Source of the DNA: Scatosoma sp045576335
GTDB lineage: Bacteria > Bacillota > Clostridia > Christensenellales > Borkfalkiaceae
DNA: 53,103 nt
Assembly: GCA_045576335.1 (NCBI GenBank)
Contig: JAZNGH010000023.1
Span: 1 to 53,103, forward strand
Reading direction: 5' to 3'
Shown: positions 1 to 7,724 of the stretch, piece by piece
Layout: every line of letters begins with the position of its first letter
Position numbering within the stretch: position 1 is the stretch's first letter
Notes under the pieces: model-generated
Told to the model about the DNA's origin: nothing
The model's database searches: none
The model's input: only the letters and a program-made list of their open reading frames with translations
Position numbers and translations under genes: made by a program

Positions 1-30
1 GCCTTCGGCTTCGGGCGCGGTGTTTTTATT

Positions 31-1167
31 TTATTCAGGTAACTTCATTTCCCCTTCTTTAATCCAACTCTTTTTACGCATAAATTCCGAGATTAAGAAA
101 TTCAAAATTGCAGGCAAAACAATCATCAAAAGAATAATACCGACGTAACCAAGCCAGCCGCTCGTATAATTGAACAAATCGAACACGCCGACTAGCCCGC
201 TCGTGCCCATACCGCCGCCCGACGCGCCGCACTTTAATTGAAAGAGACAGGTCGAAAGCGGTCCGCAAATCGCGCTGGAAATAATCATAGGCAGCATAAT
301 CACGGGCTTTTTCATAATGTTGGGAATTTGCAGCATACTCGTACCGATTCCCTGTGAAATTAAGCCGCCAACGCCGTTTTCTCTAAAGCTCGCCACGGCA
401 AAGCCCACCATATGGCAGGCACAGCCCACCGTCGCCGCACCGCCCGCAAGCAGCATTGCCTCATACCCCGCCGCGCCCGCGCCGCCGCTTAAAACGGGGC
501 TTGCAACGGCAACCCAAATTGCCGCGGAGGAAGTGGGCATAGTCAAGAGCACGCCCATAACGACGGCAATCACGATACCCATTACAAACGGCGTGGCTTC
601 GGTTGCAATCGCAATCAACGCGCCGAGCTGGTTGACAAGCCAAATAAACGGACACGCCACGAATACGCCCGCAAAGCCCAGCAACAGCGTTCCAAGCGGC
701 ACTAACAAAATGTCCAGCTTAGTTTTCCCCGCATAAAGCTCCACAACTTCCACGACAAGCATAGTCACTACGTACGCGCCAATCGGGTTGCCGGGCGCAC
801 CGAGCGAAAGCATTACAAACGGTGTCGCCGCACCAATCATCAGCCTATCCGCAAACGCACCTATCATACCTGCCACGGCGGCGGAAAAAATAAGCAACTT
901 GTTTTTCCTAAGCGCATACGCAATCCCTACGCCTATTCCCGCGCCCATCAGCGATTTCGCAATATTCGCTATATACAAAAGCGTACCGCCGATATAATTT
1001 TCCGCGCCAATCCAACCCGCGATTTGCGCGAGAATCGTTCCCGCAATCAACGTTACGAACAAGCCTTGCGCCATACCCGAAAACGCCGTAATAAAAAACC
1101 GCTTGGGCAATTCCTTCAAATACGCCTTGCATTTGCAGGGCTTCTTTTCTTTTGCTTCTTCTTCCAT
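31..1167 (-). CDS. PTS EIIC-like membrane permease (PTS_EIIC_2 type)
   Basis: Polytopic membrane protein of about 378 residues with roughly nine or ten hydrophobic segments rich in Gly and Ala, including a GTSGLVG motif near the C-terminus. It resembles the PTS_EIIC_2 family (Pfam PF13303), membrane components of sugar phosphotransferase-type transporters whose substrates are mostly unknown. The N-terminus is short, basic and Cys-containing (KKPCKCK). The longest frame starts at 1179, but the second Met at 1167 has GGAG six bases upstream, so I prefer that start. No EIIA, EIIB or HPr gene is nearby, so it is an orphan permease and transport by phosphorylation is uncertain. A sigma-A type promoter and a tandem repeat lie directly upstream. 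The family call is fairly sure; the substrate is unknown. Confidence 0.8.
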   Translation of the reverse strand: MEEEAKEKKPCKCKAYLKELPKRFFITAFSGMAQGLFVTLIAGTILAQIAGWIGAENYIGGTLLYIANIAKSLMGAGIGVGIAYALRKNKLLIFSAAVAGMIGAFADRLMIGAATPFVMLSLGAPGNPIGAYVVTMLVVEVVELYAGKTKLDILLVPLGTLLLGFAGVFVACPFIWLVNQLGALIAIATEATPFVMGIVIAVVMGVLLTMPTSSAAIWVAVASPVLSGGAGAAGYEAMLLAGGAATVGCACHMVGFAVASFRENGVGGLISQGIGTSMLQIPNIMKKPVIMLPMIISSAICGPLSTCLFQLKCGASGGGMGTSGLVGVFDLFNYTSGWLGYVGIILLMIVLPAILNFLISEFMRKKSWIKEGEMKLPE

Positions 1168-1177
1168 AACTGTCTCC

Positions 1178-1216
1178 ATAGATAAAAATTATCGATATAG
1201 ATAAAAAATTATCGAT
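1178..1216 (-). repeat. Tandem 19/20-bp direct repeat in the leader of the permease gene
   Basis: Two consecutive units, 1178-1196 and 1197-1216, differ by one inserted A. Each contains the palindromic core ATCGAT next to an A/T run. They lie between the predicted transcription start and the ribosome-binding site. I infer an operator for an unidentified regulator; the sequence shows only the repeat. Confidence 0.5.
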
Positions 1217-1224
1217 TAAATATT

Positions 1225-1253
1225 ATTATATATATTTCAGCATAAAAAAGCAA
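1225..1253 (-). promoter_or_regulatory. Sigma-A type promoter of the EIIC-like gene
   Basis: On the minus strand TTGCTT (1248-1253) and TATAAT (1225-1230) are separated by 17 bases. Transcription would start just before the tandem repeat at 1178-1216. Confidence 0.6.
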
Positions 1254-1281
1254 TCGTTTGAAAGGATTTTTTCAAAAAAAG

Positions 1282-1320
1282 AAAAAAACCGTTCGAATTT
1301 TTTTCGAAACGGTCTTTTCT
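1282..1320 (-). terminator. Terminator hairpin between the EIIC-like gene and the DUF1540 gene
   Basis: Stem arms 1288-1297 and 1303-1313 (ACCGTTCGAA paired with TTCGAAACGGT, one bulge), with A/T runs on both sides. It follows the DUF1540 gene on the minus strand and could act in both directions. Confidence 0.7.
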
Positions 1321-1331
1321 GTTATTCAGTT

Positions 1332-1502
1332 TTACTTTTTCTCGAAGCTGTCGCAGCAGGTACAGCTTTCCGCGTCGCAAGAGCAGGTGTTACCTACGTG
1401 AATCTTACGAAGGGTGCAATAATCGCCCGAGCGATTATACTTACATTCGGTTACACCGCAACCGATGCTCGTGTTTACTTCTTGACCTTTTTCATTCATC
1501 AT
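1332..1502 (-). CDS. DUF1540 domain small cysteine-rich protein
   Basis: A 56-residue protein matching the DUF1540 pattern: a GCGVTECKYN segment, then DYCTLRKIHVG, then a Cys-rich tail (TCSCDAESCTCC). Such proteins are common in Clostridia and probably bind metal or form disulfides; their function is not established. The open frame extends to 1529, but an AAGGAGG ribosome-binding site lies inside that extension and places the start at the ATG at 1502, nine bases downstream. A second ATG follows immediately at 1499. It stands alone, between the permease gene and the divergent rplI gene. Confidence 0.85.
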   Translation of the reverse strand: MMNEKGQEVNTSIGCGVTECKYNRSGDYCTLRKIHVGNTCSCDAESCTCCDSFEKK

Positions 1503-1557
1503 AATAAAAATCCTCCTTAAAAGGTACAAAGAGTATGCGCAATTTTAACAAAGATTA

Positions 1558-1586
1558 TTGACATTTATAAAAATTTGCTGTAAAAT
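1558..1586 (+). promoter_or_regulatory. Promoter of rplI
   Basis: TTGACA (1558-1563), 17-base spacer, TAAAAT (1581-1586): a near-consensus sigma-A promoter, about 30 bases before the rplI start. Confidence 0.8.
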
Positions 1587-1618
1587 AGTATAGAAGAAAA
1601 AATGCACGGAGGATGTTT

Positions 1619-2059
1619 ATGAAGGTTTTATTAACGGCAGACGTAAAAGGAACGGGTAAAAAAGGCGAAGTCGTAGAAGTCGCGGACGGCTACGGCAGAA
1701 ACTTTTTATTGAAAAAGGGGCTTGCCACGGCAGCGACGGCAGCAAGCGTGCACGAAGCAGAACAAAAAAAGGCGGCTGCCGCGTATCATAAAGCGGAAGA
1801 AGTGAAGGCTTTGAAAGCCTTGGCGGCGGCAATCGACGGGAAAAAGGTGTCCGTTAAAATCAAAACGGGCGAAAACGGAAAAACGTTCGGCAGTATCACC
1901 CCCTCGCACGTGGCGGCGGCTTTGGCGGAAAGCGGGTTTGATATCGACAAAAAGAAAATTAAAATGGACGCTGCGAAAAACGTTGGCTCGTACGCGGCAG
2001 AGGTACGCTTGATGGAAGGCGTGACGGCAAAAATCACTGTCGTTGTAGAAAGCCTTTAA
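1619..2059 (+). CDS. rplI: 50S ribosomal protein L9
   Basis: Structural protein of the large ribosomal subunit that binds 23S rRNA. The 146-residue product has the family N-terminal signature (MKVLLTADVKGTGKKGEVVE, then GYGRNFLLKKGLA), a long Ala/Lys-rich connecting helix at about residues 45-75, and a C-terminal domain with the conserved GKTFGSIT segment. The frame opens at 1613, but that ATG touches the GGAGG ribosome-binding site; the ATG at 1619 has proper spacing and begins MKVLL as in the family. Length is normal. It is separated from the usual neighbours dnaB and the DHH phosphoesterase gene and is followed by a YitT-family gene. Confidence 0.97.
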   Translation: MKVLLTADVKGTGKKGEVVEVADGYGRNFLLKKGLATAATAASVHEAEQKKAAAAYHKAEEVKALKALAAAIDGKKVSVKIKTGENGKTFGSITPSHVAAALAESGFDIDKKKIKMDAAKNVGSYAAEVRLMEGVTAKITVVVESL

Positions 2060-2073
2060 TATATAATATGGAA

Positions 2074-3081
2074 ATGAACAGCGAAAACAAAGACATTTTG
2101 ACGGGCGAACCAAAAGGGACTACCTTGCAGGACTTGCCCCCGAAAATTACAAAATCGGATTTCGAAAAGAAGGCGGAAACAGGTAAAAGCAAAGCCTTGC
2201 AAACGGTGCAGGCAGTCGTTTATATCCTCGTTTCCTCCTTTCTCGTTGCTTTTGCGGCATACGCGCTTATCGCCCCTAACGAGTTCACAATCGGCGGTAT
2301 CAGCGGTATAGCGATTTTGCTCAACGTAGCCTTTGCCATTCCGCAAAGTATCGTGCTTTTCGCGGTAAACTTCCCCCTTATCGTGCTTTCCTTTTTCTTC
2401 GTAAAGAAAAAGTTTGCCCTTCTTTCGGCGGGAAATATCGTAATGCAATCCGTTTGGCTCGCGATTTGGGAAAACGTATTCCCCGATTTCGAGATTAAAT
2501 TTTCTATGGGCGGCGAACGCATTTTTGCGGCAATCGGCGCGGGGCTTTGCATCGGCGTTGCCGTCGCGCTTGCTTTTAAGGCGGGCGGCAGTACGGGCGG
2601 GGTGGATATTCTCGCCGTTATGATACAAAAGAAAATCAAGGCAACCTCTATCGCGTGGATGATTTTTGCCATTAACAGCGTAATTATCGGCTCGTCGGTG
2701 TTTGTTTTCCAAGGCGAAACACCCGCGGCGACCCTGCTTCCGATTATGACCTCGGCGTTTGAAGCGTATATCGAGAGCAAGATAAACGAAACGGTCACTA
2801 ACGGTTTTCAATCGGCAATCGAATTTCGCATTATCACCAACAAGCCCGAGGAGATGTCCCGCGCGCTTATGCAAGAATTGAGCCGCGGCGTAACGGCGTT
2901 GCCCGCAACGGGTATGTACACCAAAGAGGAGCGCACTATGCTCCTTTGCGTTGTCAGCCGTAGACAGGCAGCGACACTCAAACGGGTAATGAAGCAGATA
3001 GACCCCGATTCCTTCGCCGTTGTGGCAAGCGTTTCACAGGTTTTGGGCTTGGGCTTTTATCGCGACGAATTTAATCAATAA
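2074..3081 (+). CDS. YitT family membrane protein (DUF161-DUF2179)
   Basis: About 335 residues: a hydrophilic N-terminal tail of about 40 residues, five or six membrane segments (about 45-250) with the family motifs NEFTIGGISGIAILL and FKAGGSTGGVDILA, and a soluble DUF2179 domain (about 250-335). YitT proteins are widespread in Firmicutes; a transport role is suspected, and the substrate is not known. No Shine-Dalgarno sequence is visible. A TATAAT at 2062-2067 abuts the first ATG (2068) and lies six bases before the second ATG (2074). That is the spacing seen at other probable leaderless genes here, so I chose 2074. Readthrough from rplI, which ends at 2059, is the alternative. A double hairpin follows the gene. 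Confidence 0.88.
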   Translation: MNSENKDILTGEPKGTTLQDLPPKITKSDFEKKAETGKSKALQTVQAVVYILVSSFLVAFAAYALIAPNEFTIGGISGIAILLNVAFAIPQSIVLFAVNFPLIVLSFFFVKKKFALLSAGNIVMQSVWLAIWENVFPDFEIKFSMGGERIFAAIGAGLCIGVAVALAFKAGGSTGGVDILAVMIQKKIKATSIAWMIFAINSVIIGSSVFVFQGETPAATLLPIMTSAFEAYIESKINETVTNGFQSAIEFRIITNKPEEMSRALMQELSRGVTALPATGMYTKEERTMLLCVVSRRQAATLKRVMKQIDPDSFAVVASVSQVLGLGFYRDEFNQ

Positions 3082-3109
3082 AAGTGCTTTTTCTCTTGAA
3101 AAAACCACG

Positions 3110-3137
3110 AAAGCCGATTTTTATCGGCTTTTTTCTT
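3110..3137 (+). terminator. Rho-independent terminator after the YitT gene
   Basis: AAGCCGAT paired with ATCGGCTT across a short T loop, followed by a T run. Confidence 0.75.
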
Positions 3138-3167
3138 TACTTTTCGTTTTTTAAGTAAAAAAATCGA

Positions 3168-3196
3168 AAAAAACCTTGATTTTTCAAGGTTTTTCG
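3168..3196 (+). terminator. Second hairpin in the YitT-hup gap
   Basis: AAACCTTGA paired with TCAAGGTTT, followed by TTCG and further T runs. It probably backs up the hairpin at 3110-3137. Confidence 0.55.
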
Positions 3197-3217
3197 CAAT
3201 TTTTTTTCTTTGGGGAC

Positions 3218-3247
3218 TTGACAAAACCCTCTTCTATACTGTATAAT
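3218..3247 (+). promoter_or_regulatory. Promoter of hup
   Basis: TTGACA (3218-3223), 18-base spacer, TATAAT (3242-3247). Both hexamers are consensus, which fits a highly expressed nucleoid protein. Confidence 0.8.
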
Positions 3248-3304
3248 AAAATTACTTAAAAACTAGCCGTTTTTAAGAAAAATATAAAAAGGGGATCATC
3301 TCTT

Positions 3305-3580
3305 ATGAACAAAGGCGAATTGATTAAAGCAATGGCAGAAAAGGCAGGCTTCACCAACAAAGATGCGGCAATCGCATACGACGCATTCGTATCGGTCGTT
3401 ACCGATGCTTTGAAAGCGGGTGAGAAAGTACAGCTCGTTGGCTTCGGTACCTTCGAAGTGAAAAACGTTGCTGCAAAGACGGGTATCAACCCTCAAACGA
3501 AGGAAAAGGTTGCAATCGCGGCTTGCAAGAAACCCGTTATGAAATTTGGTAAAGCTTACAAGGATATGCTTAACGACTAA
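3305..3580 (+). CDS. hup: HU family DNA-binding protein
   Basis: A 91-residue histone-like nucleoid protein that binds and bends DNA without sequence specificity as a dimer. It starts with the typical MNKGELIKAMAEKAG helix, carries the family signature GFGTFEVKN at about residues 46-54, and the G-I-NPQT-K beta-arm that enters the minor groove. Length is that of standard HU. It has its own consensus promoter and a strong terminator, so it is monocistronic. The inverted-repeat element starts at the very end of that terminator. Confidence 0.97.
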   Translation: MNKGELIKAMAEKAGFTNKDAAIAYDAFVSVVTDALKAGEKVQLVGFGTFEVKNVAAKTGINPQTKEKVAIAACKKPVMKFGKAYKDMLND

Positions 3581-3591
3581 TCGAAAACGAA

Positions 3592-3626
3592 GAAAGAACC
3601 GACGCTTGAAGCGTCGGTTCTTTCTT
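3592..3626 (+). terminator. Terminator of hup
   Basis: A long perfect stem, AAAGAACCGACGC paired with GCGTCGGTTCTTT, with a GAA-type loop. The trailing CTT merges into the left end of the inverted-repeat element. Confidence 0.85.
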
Positions 3627-3903
3627 AACCAAGTCAATATAATCCGAACCCGATTTTGAGTGGCGAATTTTGCCGCCTATTACGTTAAAATCCTTGCCAA
3701 ACCGTTAAGGTTTGCCTTCGGCTTTCGCCTTATATCCGTCTAAAATTCGCCTACTGAAAATTGCTTGCACGCAAAAGAGCGTATTTTTAGATGGATTTTT
3801 TCAAAGGCGACCGCAATCGTACTCACGTACTATAAGGGCGCATTTGGCGTAAGACACTAAAAAGACGCCTTTTGCGCGAGTTCGGATTATATTGACTTGG
3901 TTA
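3626..3903 (+). mobile_element. Non-coding element with perfect 24-bp terminal inverted repeats (MITE-like or structured RNA)
   Basis: The stretch 3626-3649 is exactly repeated in inverted orientation at 3880-3903 (outer end TAACCAAGTC, inner end ATCCGAAC). The 230-bp interior has no convincing ORF. It contains a nested imperfect inverted repeat (about 3735-3751 against 3778-3795, core ATCCRTCTAAAAWT) and smaller palindromes such as GTACTCACGTAC near 3828. No target-site duplication is evident and no transposase is present. It could be a miniature inverted-repeat element mobilised in trans, or a transcribed structured RNA. Only the inverted-repeat architecture is directly seen; mobility is inferred. 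Confidence 0.6.
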
Positions 3904-3960
3904 GCCTAGCAAGAATTGAACCCCAACAAGGTTTTAAGGGCAAAAAAGACACTTTTAAGC

Positions 3961-4704
3961 TTATTGCGGTTTAGTTCTTGATAGGCTACAAGCTTTCAAG
4001 ATTTCAGGGATATATACGATACCCAAATATACCGCCAGAATGGGAAACACAAGCAGCATATACCAGTACTGTGCGGGAATAATCGACCAGAACAGCTGCA
4101 ATAAAGGATTCGTCGGCGTAATCGAATACATATAATTTACCTGCATCAGCTCCCCTGCCGAGTCCAGTATTTCATTTGCCACGAAATACGCGTTTAAGCC
4201 GACGTTGGCAAAATGCACGGCTGTATAAATCGCAATTGTAATCAACAGCGTGGAAAGGATATATTTCAACTGCTTGTCTACCAGCTTCAACGCAAAGAGA
4301 AGAATGGGAATACCCAACTCCAACACGTGCGGAAAATAATAGAAGAAGAAAGTCCAGCTAAATATTTCAAAATCCGCTTGCGCCGTATTGACGACGAGCG
4401 CGAACAGCGCACCCAAGCACCATACGAGCAACAAATTGCCCATTACCTTGTTTCGCGTAAAGACGGCAATCGGCAGCATAAGCGCGTTGATAGAGCACAA
4501 ATGCAAGGGCAGATATTCCAACGGCGAATTCCAAACCACGAGATTGAAAATAATCGCCGATATACCCGAAAAGGACAATACGCCGAGGACAATCGTCTGC
4601 ACCTTTACACTTTTACCGCGGAGCAAAAAATAAAGCCCTACGTTAATCGCCACAGCCAACACGAGCGATATGATATGCACGATTCCGAAACTACCCCAAG
4701 TCAT
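3961..4704 (-). CDS. YwaF / TIGR02206 family integral membrane protein
   Basis: A 247-residue protein with about seven membrane segments. It shows the YwaF/TIGR02206 features: an N-terminal FGIVHIISL segment, a conserved LPLHLCSINALMLP helix, and an aromatic segment around FFFYYFPHVLELG. Members are membrane proteins of unknown function in Firmicutes. The open frame extends to a TTG at 4716, but GAGG lies six bases before the ATG at 4704, which is the preferred start. It is a single gene, separated from trpS by about 155 bases that include the trpS terminator. Confidence 0.85.
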   Translation of the reverse strand: MTWGSFGIVHIISLVLAVAINVGLYFLLRGKSVKVQTIVLGVLSFSGISAIIFNLVVWNSPLEYLPLHLCSINALMLPIAVFTRNKVMGNLLLVWCLGALFALVVNTAQADFEIFSWTFFFYYFPHVLELGIPILLFALKLVDKQLKYILSTLLITIAIYTAVHFANVGLNAYFVANEILDSAGELMQVNYMYSITPTNPLLQLFWSIIPAQYWYMLLVFPILAVYLGIVYIPEILKACSLSRTKPQ

Positions 4705-4813
4705 AAAACACCTCAAAAATAAATATCATTGCGTGTTCTATTGTACCATAAAAATCTCTTTTTAGCAAGTGTTTTGTGTAATTTCTTAAATATAAAAAAC
4801 TCCGTTACAGGCA

Positions 4814-4860
4814 ACGCCCCCGAAAGCTTTTCAAGCTTTCGGGGGCGTAACTTGTTTTTT
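4814..4860 (-). terminator. Strong hairpin downstream of trpS
   Basis: A perfect 16-bp stem, 4814-4829 paired with 4833-4848 (ACGCCCCCGAAAGCTT arm), with a T run just outside on the plus strand and a delayed one on the minus strand. Confidence 0.75.
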
Positions 4861-5903
4861 TATTCAAAATAGTTAATTTTCATTGCACGCTTAACTTCCG
4901 CGAGCGTTTGCGCCGCTACCGCGCGTGCCTTTTCGCTTCCTTCTTTGAGCATTGCCCAGATTGCAGGGATATCCTTTGCCAGCTCCTCTCTTCTCGTTCT
5001 GATGGGTTCAAGCGTTTCTTGCATCACCGCGTTGAGCAATTTCTTGACCTTCATATCGCCCAAGCCACCGCGCTCGTAGTGCGCTTTCATTTCCTCTAAA
5101 TTCGCGTATTCGGGCAGGTATTTTGCAAAATGCTCGTCCGTGGAAAACGCGTCGAGATAAATAAAGGTGGGATTGTTTTTGGTGTCGCCGGGGTCGGTGA
5201 CCTTGATATGGTTGGGGTCGGTGTACATACCCATTACCTTGCGTTTGATTTCGTCCGCGCTGTCCGACAAATAAATGCAATTTCCAAGCGACTTACTCAT
5301 TTTCGTCATACCGTCCGTACCAGGCAAGCGCAAGCACGATTTATTTTCGGGCAAAACGGCTTTCGGCTCGACGAGCGTTTCGCCGTACAGCCCGTTAAAG
5401 CTTCTCACAATCTCGCGAGCCTGTTCGAGCATAGGCAGCTGATCCTCACCAACGGGCACGACGTTCGCCTTGAATGCGGTAATATCCGCCGTTTGCGATA
5501 CGGGATAGGTCAAAAAGCCCATAGGAATAGACTGTTCGAAATTGCGGAGCTTCAACTCCGTTTTTACTGTAGGATTTCTCTCCAAACGCGAAAGCGTAAC
5601 GAGGTTCATATAATAAAAGGTCAGCTCGGTGAGCTGTTCGATATGCGACTGCACGAAAATCGTCGATTTTTTTGGGTCAAGCCCGCAAGCGAGATAATCG
5701 AGCGCAACTTCCGTAATATTCGCGCGCACCTTGTCGGGATTGTCGAAATTATCCGTCAACGCTTGCGCGTCGGCAATCATAATATAAATCTCGTCGAATT
5801 TGCCGCTGTTTTGCATTTCTACGCGACGACGGAGCGACCCGACGTAATGCCCGATATGCAATTTCCCCGTGGGTCTGTCACCCGTTAAAATGATGTTTTT
5901 CAT
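4860..5903 (-). CDS. trpS: Tryptophan--tRNA ligase
   Basis: Cytosolic class I aminoacyl-tRNA synthetase that charges tRNA-Trp. The 347-residue product has the Rossmann motif HIGH at residues 16-19 and KMSKS at 201-205, with the TrpRS-specific GDRPTGKLHIGHYVGS start and the VGEDQLPMLEQAREI stretch of the tryptophan-binding region. Length is typical of the bacterial enzyme. AAGGAG lies six bases before the ATG. The upstream gap shows no T-box leader, unlike many Firmicute trpS genes. It follows the pyr operon on the same strand but is separated by 220 bases that carry a probable gene on the opposite strand. Confidence 0.97.
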   Translation of the reverse strand: MKNIILTGDRPTGKLHIGHYVGSLRRRVEMQNSGKFDEIYIMIADAQALTDNFDNPDKVRANITEVALDYLACGLDPKKSTIFVQSHIEQLTELTFYYMNLVTLSRLERNPTVKTELKLRNFEQSIPMGFLTYPVSQTADITAFKANVVPVGEDQLPMLEQAREIVRSFNGLYGETLVEPKAVLPENKSCLRLPGTDGMTKMSKSLGNCIYLSDSADEIKRKVMGMYTDPNHIKVTDPGDTKNNPTFIYLDAFSTDEHFAKYLPEYANLEEMKAHYERGGLGDMKVKKLLNAVMQETLEPIRTRREELAKDIPAIWAMLKEGSEKARAVAAQTLAEVKRAMKINYFE

Positions 5904-5915
5904 AATTCACTCCTT

Positions 5916-5945
5916 GCATTGAAAGCCGCATATTCGCGCATACTG
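5916..5945 (+). promoter_or_regulatory. Candidate sigma-G type promoter of the 58-residue ORF
   Basis: GCATT (5916-5920), 18-base spacer, CATACTG (5939-5945), against the sigma-G consensus GNATR-N18-CATNNTA. The ATG follows five bases later, so the mRNA would be leaderless. Two positions deviate from consensus. Confidence 0.35.
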
Positions 5946-5950
5946 CAAAT

Positions 5951-6127
5951 ATGAAAAGATTTCGTTTGACCTTAACGGCTTTTTTATTCGTTTGCGCCAT
6001 AGCGGCGTTTTTAATCGGCACGCACGCGTGGGATACGCGCGCACAAAGCAAACGCCCTGACGCGCCCGTCTTTTACGTGCAAAGAGCCTTGCCGCATTTG
6101 CGCCGCAAAGCCCCGCAAAAGGATTAA
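5951..6127 (+). CDS. Small membrane-anchored or secreted protein, 58 residues, unknown
   Basis: An unrecognised small ORF lying antisense between trpS and pyrE, overlapping the pyrE stop by four bases. The product starts MKRFRLTLTAFLFVCAIAAF: a basic N-terminus and a hydrophobic stretch to about residue 23, then a basic hydrophilic tail (DTRAQSKRPDAPVFYVQR...). This is the layout of a signal anchor or signal peptide (possible cleavage after THA). There is no Shine-Dalgarno sequence; a sigma-G-like -10 lies five bases before the ATG, as at two other genes in this window. That coincidence and the signal-like N-terminus are my grounds for calling it. It could still be a chance frame. Confidence 0.45.
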   Translation: MKRFRLTLTAFLFVCAIAAFLIGTHAWDTRAQSKRPDAPVFYVQRALPHLRRKAPQKD

Positions 6128-6786
6128 TTCGCGCCGTAGGTATTGCGGTATTTATACATGGCGGGCAAATGCTCTTTGCCGTCGATAACGCCGTCCTCGA
6201 TTGCCGCAATGATATCGTTCATCGTTACGACGGAATATACGTCGATACCGAATTCCGCTTTCGCTTGCGCGACCGCGGACAATTCGCTGTTCAACGCTTT
6301 TTCCATTCTGTCTACGGAAATGACCATTCCCACGACCTCTACCTTTGCCGCCGCTTCTAACTTAGGCAAAATTTCGCGCAAGGCTTTACCCGACGTCATT
6401 ACGTCTTCGATGATAATGACTTTTTCGCCGTCGGTAAGCTGTTTCCCTACGAACAAACCGCCTTCGCCGTGATCCTTGGCTTCCTTTCTGTCGAAACAGT
6501 AATTGATTTCCTTTTCGTAATCGTTATACATAGCAATCGCCGTCGCTACCGACAATGGAATACCTTTGTATGCAGGTCCGACCAAGGTATCCGCTTCCAG
6601 CTTATTCTCTTTAATACAAGCGGCGTAATATTGACCGAGCTTTGCGAGCTGTTTACCCGTTTTATAATTGCCCGTATTGATGAAATAGGGCGCAAGTCTT
6701 CCGCTTTTGAGCGTAAACTCGCCGAATTTCAACACGCCGTTGGACACCATAAATTTAATAAATTCTTCCTTGTACGTATATTGCAT
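6124..6786 (-). CDS. pyrE: Orotate phosphoribosyltransferase
   Basis: Converts orotate and PRPP to orotidine 5'-monophosphate, the fifth step of UMP synthesis. The 220-residue protein carries the PRPP-binding motif VIIIEDVMTSGKA at about 122-134 and the GPAYKGIPL segment at 70-78. A good GGAG ribosome-binding site precedes the start. It is the last gene of the pyrB-C-F-K-D-E operon, 11 bases after pyrD. Length is normal. Confidence 0.97.
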   Translation of the reverse strand: MQYTYKEEFIKFMVSNGVLKFGEFTLKSGRLAPYFINTGNYKTGKQLAKLGQYYAACIKENKLEADTLVGPAYKGIPLSVATAIAMYNDYEKEINYCFDRKEAKDHGEGGLFVGKQLTDGEKVIIIEDVMTSGKALREILPKLEAAAKVEVVGMVISVDRMEKALNSELSAVAQAKAEFGIDVYSVVTMNDIIAAIEDGVIDGKEHLPAMYKYRNTYGAN

Positions 6787-6797
6787 TTTCGTTCTCC

Positions 6798-7712
6798 TTA
6801 CTTATTTAATTGCAAAGTATCCGTCAAATCGGACACGTTTTCCACGCCGTGACGGTCGCACCAGTCGTTCAAACCTTTGATAATTTTGGGCATAGCGTAG
6901 GGGTCGGTAAAGTTTGCCGTACCCACCTGCACCGCCGTCGCCCCCGCCATCAAAAATTCGATCGCGTCCTCCGCGCAAGTGATGCCGCCCATACCGATTA
7001 CGGGGATTTTCACGGCGTGCGCCGCCTCGTACGTCATTCTGACGGCAACGGGTTTTACGCCCGCACCCGACACGCCGCCCGTGTTGTTGGCGATAATCGG
7101 CTTTCTTCTTTCGATATCGATTGCCATACCCGTCAGCGTGTTAATCAGCGAAATACAGTCCGCGCCGCCGCGTTCGGCGGCTCTCGCGTTTTCCGCGATA
7201 TTTTCTACGTTGGGGGAAAGCTTGACGATCAAGGGCGTATTTTTTGCGCCCGATTTTGCGATACGGGTGACCTCTTCCAGCATTTGCGGCTTTACGCCGA
7301 ACGCCATTGCGCCGCTTTTTACGTTGGGGCAGGACACGTTCAATTCAATCATATCCACTTTGCCGTCCAACCGCGCGCAAATATCGCGATAATCTTCCAT
7401 CGTCTTACCCGCGACGTTTGCAATCACGCAAGTACCCGTCGATTTGAGCCAAGCCAAATCGTTTTCGATAAAATGCTCCACGCCCGGATTTTGCAAGCCC
7501 ACGGCGTTGAGGATAACCCCTCTGCTCTCCGCGATACGGGGTACGGGATTGCCCAAGCGCGGCTCTAACGTCAAGCCCTTCGTGGACACACCGCCAACCG
7601 TCCCGACATCGTATAATTCGTTAAATTCCCGTCCAAAGCCGAACGTTCCCGAAGCCGCGATAACGGGGTTTTTTAAGGTAACGCCGCAAAGTTTTACTGC
7701 CAAATTCGCCAT
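6798..7712 (-). CDS. pyrD: Dihydroorotate dehydrogenase B, catalytic subunit
   Basis: FMN-containing catalytic subunit of the NAD-dependent class 1B dihydroorotate dehydrogenase, which oxidises dihydroorotate to orotate. The 304-residue TIM barrel starts with the family N-terminus (LKNPVIAASGTFGFG), has the catalytic Cys of NVSCPNVKSG at residue 128, and the phosphate-binding GMGGI and GATAVQVGTA loops toward the C-terminus. The Cys base and the adjacent pyrK identify it as the PyrD-PyrK (1B) type. It lies 12 bases after pyrK in the operon. Confidence 0.97.
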   Translation of the reverse strand: MANLAVKLCGVTLKNPVIAASGTFGFGREFNELYDVGTVGGVSTKGLTLEPRLGNPVPRIAESRGVILNAVGLQNPGVEHFIENDLAWLKSTGTCVIANVAGKTMEDYRDICARLDGKVDMIELNVSCPNVKSGAMAFGVKPQMLEEVTRIAKSGAKNTPLIVKLSPNVENIAENARAAERGGADCISLINTLTGMAIDIERRKPIIANNTGGVSGAGVKPVAVRMTYEAAHAVKIPVIGMGGITCAEDAIEFLMAGATAVQVGTANFTDPYAMPKIIKGLNDWCDRHGVENVSDLTDTLQLNK

Positions 7713-7724
7713 TTCTCTTCCCCC

